Assembly (NCBI GenBank): GCA_964436315.1
Contig: CAYTCZ010000180.1
Location: 1-6,402 of the forward strand
Direction of reading: 5' to 3'
Source of the DNA: CAYTCZ01 sp964436315
Lineage (GTDB): Bacteria; Actinomycetota; Thermoleophilia; Gaiellales; Gaiellaceae
DNA length: 6,402 bases
Part shown: positions 1 through 5,422 of the stretch, in pieces
Position numbering within the stretch: the first letter of the stretch is position 1
Layout: each line of letters starts with the position of its first letter
Notes under the pieces: generated by a model
The model's input: the letters and a program-made list of their open reading frames with translations, nothing else
Database searches by the model: none
What the model was told of the DNA's origin: nothing
Program-made: the position numbers and the translations under genes

Positions 1-51
1 CTTAGAGGGAAAATGCGCACGTGTGTGACACGGGATGTGTCAGCTCTGTGA
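1..51 (+). other. possible 3' tail of an upstream reading frame
   Basis: The frame starting at base 1 is open from the left edge to a TGA at 49-51 and would read LRGKMRTCVTRDVSAL. Its stop overlaps the GTG at 48 in a GTGA arrangement, a common junction between coupled genes, and that GTG is in the zwf frame. It could be the end of an upstream operon gene, or an ATG-led 12-residue peptide from base 13. The other two frames stop at 3-5 (TAG) and 26-28 (TGA), so the upstream gene, if any, could also end there. Sixteen codons are too few to recognise a family. Confidence 0.2.
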
Positions 52-1610
52 CGGAAATGGAGACAACGCAGGAGGAGCAGCTGGGCGGCGAGGCCGAGGC
101 CACCCGCGATCCCGGTGAGAACCCACTGCTCGAGGGGCTGCGCTCACGGCGGACACCTGAGTCATCAATCCTGACCATCTTCGGAGCGTCCGGCGATCTC
201 ACCAAACGCAAGCTCATGCCTGCCGTCTATGCCCTGGCATTCCATCGCCTGCTGCCCGAGCGATTCGCCGTCGTCGGGTCAGCCCGCTCGGAGATGACCG
301 ACGACGAGTTTCGCAATCGCATGCAGGAGGCAGTTGTTCAGAACGCCCGTGAGCCCTACTCGCAAGAAATCTGGGATTCACTTGCGGCCAACATGCGCTA
401 CGCGCCCACCGACTACGGCAGCGATCTCGCGAGACAGCCCCTTCTCGAGGTTCTCGACGAACTCGATCAGGAACTCGCGACGCACGGGAATCGAGTCTTC
501 TACTTTGCCGTCCCGCCCACCGTGATCAGCGCGCTCGTCCGTCAGCTTGGCGCTCATCGGAGCGACGGCGGCTGGAATCGACTCATCATCGAGAAGCCCT
601 TCGGCCGCGATCTCGAGAGCGCGCGAAGCGTGAACGGGCTTCTCGCAGAGCACTTCGACGAGAGCGAGATCTATCGGATCGATCACTACCTCGGGAAAGA
701 GACCGTGCAGAACATGGCGGTCCTGCGGTTCGCCAACGGCATCTTCGAGCCGATCTGGAACCGCCAGTTCGTTGACCACGTTCAGATCACGGTCGCGGAG
801 TCGATCGGCATCGAGGACCGGGCCACGTTCTACGAGGAGGCCGGGGCGATCCGCGACATCGTCCAGAACCATCTGCTCCAGCTCCTCGCTCTAACGGCGA
901 TGGAACCACCCGCCGAGTTCAGTGCCGACGCGATGAGAAACGAGAAGGTCAAAGTCCTGCGCTCGATCGCGTCACCCGCCCCACAGGACGTTGTCCGGGG
1001 GCAGTACGGCCCGGGGTACGTCGAAGGTCTCGAGGTTCCCGGGTACCGAGAAGAGGCCGGCGTCGCCTCGGATTCGCTTACCGATACGTACGTCGCCGCC
1101 AAGCTTCTGGTCGACAACTGGCGCTGGGCCGACACCCCGTTCTACGTGCGCGCGGGAAAGCGACTCGCTCGCCGCGAGACCACCATCGCGATTCAGTTCA
1201 AGCATGTACCGACACCGCTCTTCGAGGTTCACGCGACTCAGGGGTTGCGCCCGAACGTCCTTCTGCTGCATATCCAGCCCGGCGAAGGCGTCTCGCTCGC
1301 GATCGGAGCCAAGGTTCCCGGGCAGGGCCTCACAATTCGGACTGTGCACATGGATTTTCTGTACGGCGGAGCGTTTCGCACCGACTTACCCGAGGCCTAC
1401 GAGCGGTTGATTCTGGATGGTCTGCTCGGCGACCTCACTCTCTTCATGCGCAGCGACGAGATCGAAGAACAGTGGGCCATCGTCGATGCCATCGTCGCCC
1501 CCTGGAAGCGAGACGTGCCCGTCTTTCCGAACTACGCGGCGGGCACCTGGGGCCCGGCGGTCTCCGACGAGCTGCTCCACCGCGACCAACGGTCATGGCG
1601 TCGACACTGA
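21..1610 (+). CDS. zwf: glucose-6-phosphate 1-dehydrogenase
   Basis: Cytoplasmic enzyme oxidising glucose-6-phosphate to 6-phosphogluconolactone with NAD(P)+, the first step of the oxidative pentose-phosphate pathway. Numbered from the ATG at 57 (517 residues), the Rossmann nucleotide motif GASGDLTKRK is at 43-52, EKPFGRD at 179-185 and the signature DHYLGKE at 209-215. Asp209 and His272 (in QNHLLQLL) are 63 residues apart, the same spacing as the Asp177/His240 pair in the Leuconostoc enzyme. The substrate/cofactor-region motif FYVRAGKRL begins at 362. The protein looks complete and of normal length. The start is uncertain: GTG 21 (529 residues) has the best ribosome-binding match (GAGGGA at 5-10), while GTG 48 and ATG 57 lack a clear one but avoid the odd MCDTGC leader. 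About 40 residues precede the Rossmann motif, ending in an NPL..GLR..R.P segment typical of actinobacterial Zwf. The stop overlaps the opcA start. Confidence 0.97.
   Translation: MCDTGCVSSVTEMETTQEEQLGGEAEATRDPGENPLLEGLRSRRTPESSILTIFGASGDLTKRKLMPAVYALAFHRLLPERFAVVGSARSEMTDDEFRNRMQEAVVQNAREPYSQEIWDSLAANMRYAPTDYGSDLARQPLLEVLDELDQELATHGNRVFYFAVPPTVISALVRQLGAHRSDGGWNRLIIEKPFGRDLESARSVNGLLAEHFDESEIYRIDHYLGKETVQNMAVLRFANGIFEPIWNRQFVDHVQITVAESIGIEDRATFYEEAGAIRDIVQNHLLQLLALTAMEPPAEFSADAMRNEKVKVLRSIASPAPQDVVRGQYGPGYVEGLEVPGYREEAGVASDSLTDTYVAAKLLVDNWRWADTPFYVRAGKRLARRETTIAIQFKHVPTPLFEVHATQGLRPNVLLLHIQPGEGVSLAIGAKVPGQGLTIRTVHMDFLYGGAFRTDLPEAYERLILDGLLGDLTLFMRSDEIEEQWAIVDAIVAPWKRDVPVFPNYAAGTWGPAVSDELLHRDQRSWRRH
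26..42. promoter_or_regulatory. perfect 6-bp inverted repeat (TGACAC-N5-GTGTCA) at the zwf start
   Basis: TGACAC at 26-31 and GTGTCA at 37-42 are exact reverse complements separated by GGGAT. A further TGTGAC copy lies at 47-52, repeating the one at 24-29. In DNA this is the shape of a dimeric repressor or activator operator; in RNA it would fold as a 6-bp stem with a 5-base loop. It lies inside the coding region if zwf starts at 21, but just upstream if zwf starts at GTG 48 or ATG 57. No specific regulator is recognised, and chance is possible. Confidence 0.3.
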
Positions 1611-2476
1611 TGGAAGACGTCTCTCTCGGGGACGTCCTTGCCGAGCTTGCGCGGCGGCGAGACGATCTCACCGAGAGCGGGCAGTCTCCGAGCCTTCGGA
1701 CAAGTTCCTTGACTCATATCGCGTGGGTGCCCAAGAAGTGGGTATCGATCGCCCACGAAACGCTCGCGGGTCTTTCTGAGCGACACCCCGCACGCGGCAT
1801 TCTGCTCGTGCCGAATCCCGACGCAGAGACCGACCAACTCGATGCCGAAGTCGAGGTCTTGTGCTTCCAAAACGCCGCGCACAAGCGCGACGTCTGCTCA
1901 GAAGTCGTCACCCTGTTCCTCAACGGATCTCGCGCCGACGCTCCCGGCAGCGTCGTGACCCCCCTTCTCATCTCCGATCTGCCGGTGTTCCTGCGTTGGC
2001 GCGGAGAAGTGCCCTTCTCCGACCAGCCCCTGGAACAGCTCATCGACCTGGCCGACCGGCTGATCGTCGACTCCGATGAATGGCGAGACGCCGCTGCGAG
2101 CTTCGGAAGCCTCGCACCGCTCTGCGAACGAATTGCCGTCTCCGACGTCGCGTGGAGCCGCACCGATCCGTGGCGTGAGGCGATCGCAGCCCTCTGGCCC
2201 TCAGTCTCCACCGCCTCCCGACTCCGGGTCGTCGGCCCGACTGCGCAGGCGCTGCTCCTCGCGAGATGGCTCGGTGAGCGACTCGGCCGAAACATCGAAC
2301 TCGACCACGAGGTTGCCGACCGGATCTCTGCGGTCGTTCTCGACGGCCGGACGATCGAAGCGCGGGGCCGCGAGTATCGCTCTCAGTCCGAGCTTCTGAG
2401 CGAGCATCTCGACGAATTTGGTCGTGATCCGATCTACGAGGAGGCGATATGGAGCTTCTCACCGGCACGGATCTAA
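1610..2476 (+). CDS. opcA: glucose-6-phosphate dehydrogenase assembly protein OpcA
   Basis: OpcA is an accessory protein that promotes assembly and activity of G6PDH in cyanobacteria and actinobacteria; it has no known catalytic residues of its own. From ATG 1610 it is 288 residues. Family features seen include an N-terminal segment with the SLRTSSLTHIAWV stretch (about 28-40), HPARGILLVP at 59-68, a central SVVTPLLISDLPVFLRWRG at 114-132 (the strongest family hallmark) and DRLIVDSDEW at 149-158. The ATG overlaps the zwf TGA as TGATG, implying coupled translation. An in-frame ATG at 1595 would add five residues. The frame stays open upstream to 1472, but that part lies over well-conserved zwf codons and reads as low-complexity Arg/Pro, so it is not coding. 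Neither start has a clear ribosome-binding site, which fits coupling. Its place directly after zwf supports the call. Confidence 0.93.
   Translation: MEDVSLGDVLAELARRRDDLTESGQSPSLRTSSLTHIAWVPKKWVSIAHETLAGLSERHPARGILLVPNPDAETDQLDAEVEVLCFQNAAHKRDVCSEVVTLFLNGSRADAPGSVVTPLLISDLPVFLRWRGEVPFSDQPLEQLIDLADRLIVDSDEWRDAAASFGSLAPLCERIAVSDVAWSRTDPWREAIAALWPSVSTASRLRVVGPTAQALLLARWLGERLGRNIELDHEVADRISAVVLDGRTIEARGREYRSQSELLSEHLDEFGRDPIYEEAIWSFSPARI
2438..2444 (+). promoter_or_regulatory. ribosome-binding site of pgl inside the opcA end
   Basis: GAGGAGG lies four bases before the ATG at 2449 and sits within the last codons of opcA. It fixes the pgl start and shows that pgl has its own strong initiation signal, unlike opcA. 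Confidence 0.75.
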
Positions 2477-3060
2477 CGACTCTGGGATCTGAGTGGATCG
2501 CCGACCGCGCAATGCGGGGCAGATCGTTCTCGGTCGCCCTTGCCGGAGGCTCAACGCCGCGGCGTGTCTACCAGAGGCTCGCCACCTTCGATCTCGACTG
2601 GGCGAACTGGCATGTCTGGTGGGGTGATGAACGTCAGGTTCCGCCGGAACATCCAGACTCGAACGAGCGGATGGCCCGCGAGACGCTGCTCGACCGGGTT
2701 CCGATCCCCGACTCGCAGATCCATCCGCTTCGGTCGCTCGACCTCGAGTTACCGGATCGTTTCGACCTGGTTCTGCTCGGAATCGGAAATGACGGCCACA
2801 CGGCGTCGCTCTTCCCCGGAGACGCGGCGCTGGACGAGACGGAGCACACGATCGTCTCGGTTGAGCGCCCCGACCATCCTCGCCTGAGCCTCACGTTTCC
2901 CGTCCTGAACGGAGCGCGCTGCGCGGTATTCCTGGTTGCCGGAGAGGGCAAGCGAGAGATCCTCGGTCGGGTCCTCGCCGGAGACCCGGAGCTTCCCGCG
3001 GCTCGGATCGCAGCGGAGGAGACCGTGGTGCTTGCGGACGAGGCCGCGGCCTCGAGTTGA
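2449..3060 (+). CDS. pgl: 6-phosphogluconolactonase (DevB/Pgl type)
   Basis: Hydrolyses 6-phosphogluconolactone, the product of Zwf, to 6-phosphogluconate in the cytoplasm. The 203-residue protein shows the family landmarks in order: AGGSTPRRVY at 32-41 (phosphate-binding loop), WWGDERQVP at 57-65, SNERMARETLL from 71, GNDGHTASLFPG at 113-124 with the catalytic-region histidine at 117, and HPRLSLTFPVLN near 144-155. It closes with the A-A-S tail usual in the family. Length is somewhat below the usual 230-250; the shortfall is in the N-terminal helix ahead of the phosphate loop, but no landmark is missing. The frame overlaps opcA by 28 bases and the start is set by a GAGGAGG four bases upstream. 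It belongs to the glucosamine-6-phosphate isomerase/6PGL fold; the zwf-opcA context and DGHTASLFPG favour the lactonase. Confidence 0.95.
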   Translation: MELLTGTDLTTLGSEWIADRAMRGRSFSVALAGGSTPRRVYQRLATFDLDWANWHVWWGDERQVPPEHPDSNERMARETLLDRVPIPDSQIHPLRSLDLELPDRFDLVLLGIGNDGHTASLFPGDAALDETEHTIVSVERPDHPRLSLTFPVLNGARCAVFLVAGEGKREILGRVLAGDPELPAARIAAEETVVLADEAAASS

Positions 3061-3075
3061 GCTCTGCAGCTCGGC
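3056..3075. terminator. possible hairpin between convergent genes
   Basis: GAGCT (3059-3063) pairs with AGCTC (3068-3072) around a CTGC loop, extendable to eight pairs with two G-U pairs (3056-3075). It spans the pgl stop and the 33-base gap to the stop of the converging oxidoreductase gene. A competing fold pairs CGGCC..GAG before the stop with CTCGGCCG after it. There is no T-run on either side, so it is not a classic intrinsic terminator; a shared weak terminator is an inference from position. Confidence 0.3.
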
Positions 3076-3093
3076 CGAACCGTCTCGTCCTCG

Positions 3094-4041
3094 TCAGCTC
3101 TGTGCCATCACCGTCTCTGAGAACTCCACGAGCCGTTCGACGTACTCCGACGGATCTGTCGTCATGATCCGAATGATCAACTGGCCGACGCCGGCGGCTT
3201 GCCACTCGGCTACGTCGCTCGCAACGTCGTCTGCTGAGCCCGTGAACGTGCGCCGACTGCCGTCCGAGTGACTCCGGGGTGTCGAATCCCACTCGGTATT
3301 GATGGCCATGTCGATGTCGTGGGGGTCTCGTCCTGCTGCCTCGGCCTGCCGTCGGACCTCGTCTCGGGCAGCAACGAATCGCTCAAGTGTGTCGATTGGG
3401 TGCCGTGGGTTCGACGTGATCGGGTACCAGCCTTCGGCCAAGCGGCCGGTACGACGGAGCGCCGCCTTGCTCTCGCCGCCGATCCAGATCGGGATCGATG
3501 GCTTCTGAACAGGCTTCGGTTCGAACTTCACGTCTGCGAAACGAACGAACTCTCCCTCGAAGCGCGGGCTGTCGCTGGCCCAGAGCTCTCGAAATGCTGC
3601 AATGAATTCATCGCTCACGGTGCCACGGCGCTCGAACGATGCCGCGCCCGTTGCCTCGAATTCCTCCCGCATCCAGCCGACCCCGCAACCGACGGTCAGC
3701 CGTCCGCGCGAGAGCACGTCGATAGTCGCAAGCTGATTCGCCATCACGACCGGATTCCGGATCGGGAGAATCAGCACGGAGGTGAGCAAGCGAATCGACG
3801 TCGTGCGAGCCGCGAGAAACGCGAGCACCGCAAGGAGGTCCAGGGCCTCGCCCGTTTCGAGCCCGGGGAATTCACCGGACTCGTTGTACGGATAGCGCGA
3901 GTCGATCCCGCGTGGTACCACCGTGTGGTCGGAAACGGTGACGTAGCCGAACCCGAGCTCCTCACCTCGCGCCACGATGGTTGCCATCGTCTCCGGATCA
4001 GCTGCCGCTCCTCTGATCGGAGCGGGAAATCCGAACTCCAT
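3094..4041 (-). CDS. luciferase-like monooxygenase family (probably F420-dependent) oxidoreductase
   Basis: A 315-residue TIM-barrel flavin- or F420-utilising oxidoreductase of the bacterial luciferase-like superfamily; the substrate is unknown. Visible landmarks are the N-terminal strand MEFGFPAP, GFGYVTVSDHTVVP at 30-43 (the SDH loop near the cofactor), LLTSVLILPIRNPV at 85-98, LATIDVLSRGRLTVGCGVGW at 104-123 followed by EEFEATG, and IPIWIGGES at 183-191 followed by AALRRTGRLAEGWYP. The C-terminal part carries TGSADDVASDVAEWQAAGV. The pattern and size match the subgroup annotated as LLM-class F420-dependent oxidoreductase; F420 rather than FMN is inferred. The start is firm: AGGAGG lies six bases upstream on the minus strand and the protein opens directly with its first barrel strand. 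It follows the Ig-like protein gene on the same strand after 112 bases, and converges on pgl. There is no visible functional link to either neighbour. Confidence 0.9.
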   Translation of the reverse strand: MEFGFPAPIRGAAADPETMATIVARGEELGFGYVTVSDHTVVPRGIDSRYPYNESGEFPGLETGEALDLLAVLAFLAARTTSIRLLTSVLILPIRNPVVMANQLATIDVLSRGRLTVGCGVGWMREEFEATGAASFERRGTVSDEFIAAFRELWASDSPRFEGEFVRFADVKFEPKPVQKPSIPIWIGGESKAALRRTGRLAEGWYPITSNPRHPIDTLERFVAARDEVRRQAEAAGRDPHDIDMAINTEWDSTPRSHSDGSRRTFTGSADDVASDVAEWQAAGVGQLIIRIMTTDPSEYVERLVEFSETVMAQS

Positions 4042-4047
4042 CCCTCG

Positions 4048-4053
4048 CCTCCT
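4048..4053 (-). promoter_or_regulatory. strong ribosome-binding site of the oxidoreductase gene
   Basis: On the minus strand AGGAGG is followed by a six-base spacer and then the ATG at 4041-4039. It is a near-ideal Shine-Dalgarno match and decides the start. Confidence 0.8.
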
Positions 4054-4107
4054 GCGTCGCTTGCCGTCAGGACACGCTATCGACCACAGCTCTTCTAGGC
4101 GTGGCGT

Positions 4108-4122
4108 GCGAGCACTACTCGC
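4108..4122 (-). terminator. small hairpin and C-rich tract after the Ig-like gene
   Basis: The 112-base gap at 4042-4153 begins, downstream of the TAG at 4156-4154, with a C-rich minus-strand tract (4132-4150, including the palindrome ACCCCGGGGT). This is followed by GCGAG-TAGTG-CTCGC, a 5-bp stem with a 5-base loop. No T-run follows. The C-rich, partly unstructured RNA could suit Rho-dependent ending, or the gap may simply be an operon spacer. I see no convincing promoter for the next gene here. Confidence 0.2.
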
Positions 4123-4153
4123 GGCGGCTGGACCCCGGGGTGGCGGGGGGAGT

Positions 4154-5422
4154 CTAGAGTCGGACGGCTCGGCGGACGACGACCCTGCGACCGTCGTCGC
4201 TCCGCAGCGTCATCACGACGACGATCTTGTTCCCGCGCTTCGCTGCCCGCCGGGCGGCACGATTCAGGCGGAGCTTCATCCTCTTCGCCCTCTCGGCGCG
4301 GACGTTGCGCTTCACGGTCATGAGGACGCGACCCTTGCGCTTGACCTTGATCGTCACGCGTGCAGCCATCGTCGAGCGAAGGCTCACTTTGAGGGTGGCG
4401 GGTGCGAGTGAGAGACCGAGATTGCTCGTGAAGGGCTCAACACCCGGTGCGATGGTGATGCAGAGCTCTGCCGTTTCCTGTCCTGCGTTCGCCAGGGTGT
4501 CCATGGCGATCGCGTAGATACAGTGGAAGCCGGGGTCGAGCCAGAGATCGGCTCGCGGTTTGACAGTTGCGATACCGGTGCCGTCTGCGAGAGCAGAGCC
4601 AAGGGCAATTCCGTCCTCGTAAATCGTGACGCGTGCGCCCGGCTCCGTCGCAACCTGGAAGCGCGGCCGCGGATTCGACGTGTAGTTGTCGCTGGCGCTC
4701 GCGCCGTCGTCATCGATCAGATCGGGAGTACCGGCGGATGCCGCTGTCGAGTCGACCGTGATTGTCGCGCTCGGCGAGTCCGCCGAGGTGTTACCCGCCG
4801 CGTCGGTGCCGCGGGCAAAAATCGTGTGCGATCCGTCGGCGAGCGGCGTCGAGACAAGGGCGAGCGCATTGTTGTCGACGGACGTTCCGCTGCCGATCGT
4901 TGCAGCTCCCTCGTGGAGCGTAACCGTCGCTCCGGTCTCCACAAGGACGTTGAAGCGCGGCGTCGACGTGAACGTCACGCTTGGATTGGAGCCAACGAAA
5001 TCGTGCAGAGTCGGCTGCGTGAGCACGATTGGAGCGAGCGTGTCGACGGTGATTTTAAGAAGGCCCGAGACCTCACCGTCGGTGCAGTTCGTCGAGCCGT
5101 TTCGAGCCGTGACGTCCCAGCTGCCGTCGGTGAGAGTCGACGCAGTGAATGTTGCCGGGTTCGCGCTGGACGTTCCGTGGTCGACGCCGCCGCCCGAGCC
5201 GCCTGCGGCGACGATGCAGAGGCGAATCACCTCACCGAGAGGGTTTGCGACCGAAATATCCGGTGTCGTGTCGTTTGTAACGTTGTCCGTCGAGCTCGAG
5301 CCCGTGTCAGATCCCGCGACGAGATCAGGAGTGGCGGGGGGAGCAGCAAAGGCCTGTGCCGCGAAGACGAGCGCGAGAGTGCCCGTGCCGACACTCAGTA
5401 GGAGTCGGAAGCGACTGCGCAT
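4154..5422 (-). CDS. exported Ig-like repeat protein with polybasic C-terminus
   Basis: A 422-residue protein with a signal peptide: MRSRFR, then a hydrophobic stretch from about 7 to 22, and an AFA/APP junction near residue 26. Three Ig-like beta-sandwich repeats follow: about 31-128 (opening TPDLVAGSDTGSSSTDNVTN), 130-226 (with LADGSHTIFARGTDAAGN, a common Ig-like repeat signature) and 232-325 (opening TPDLIDDDGASASDNYT). Repeat 1 has cysteines 69 and 113 and repeat 3 has cysteines 301 and 321, which could form disulfides outside the cell; repeat 2 has none. Residues 338-422 carry 28 Lys/Arg against 3 acidic residues, in short beta-like segments with a K/R/A-rich stretch. No catalytic motif or LPXTG sorting signal is seen. 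The ATG at 5422 overlaps the stop of the preceding gene. A surface or cell-wall role is inferred; substrate or partner is unknown. The frame is open further upstream, but only over the neighbour's codons. Confidence 0.85.
   Translation of the reverse strand: MRSRFRLLLSVGTGTLALVFAAQAFAAPPATPDLVAGSDTGSSSTDNVTNDTTPDISVANPLGEVIRLCIVAAGGSGGGVDHGTSSANPATFTASTLTDGSWDVTARNGSTNCTDGEVSGLLKITVDTLAPIVLTQPTLHDFVGSNPSVTFTSTPRFNVLVETGATVTLHEGAATIGSGTSVDNNALALVSTPLADGSHTIFARGTDAAGNTSADSPSATITVDSTAASAGTPDLIDDDGASASDNYTSNPRPRFQVATEPGARVTIYEDGIALGSALADGTGIATVKPRADLWLDPGFHCIYAIAMDTLANAGQETAELCITIAPGVEPFTSNLGLSLAPATLKVSLRSTMAARVTIKVKRKGRVLMTVKRNVRAERAKRMKLRLNRAARRAAKRGNKIVVVMTLRSDDGRRVVVRRAVRL

Noticed and set aside
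1472..1594. Upstream in-frame extension of opcA into zwf
   Set aside because: It overlaps conserved zwf C-terminal codons and reads as Arg/Pro-rich sequence without OpcA similarity.
3094..4041. F420-dependent glucose-6-phosphate dehydrogenase, suggested by closeness to zwf
   Set aside because: The fold family is shared, but the gene is convergent with the zwf operon, and its overall pattern fits the general LLM-class oxidoreductases of unknown substrate; I cannot see features specific to the glucose-6-phosphate enzyme.
3268..4098. 276-codon open frame on the plus strand opposite the oxidoreductase gene
   Set aside because: It lies antisense to a clearly conserved coding region, its translation is rich in Arg/Ser/His with no recognisable motif, and such frames are common opposite high-GC genes.
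4137..4150. G-rich plus-strand tract (GGGGTGGCGGGGGG) as a G-quadruplex
   Set aside because: It lacks four separate runs of three guanines; at most a weak two-layer structure is possible, and such tracts are expected in GC-rich spacers.
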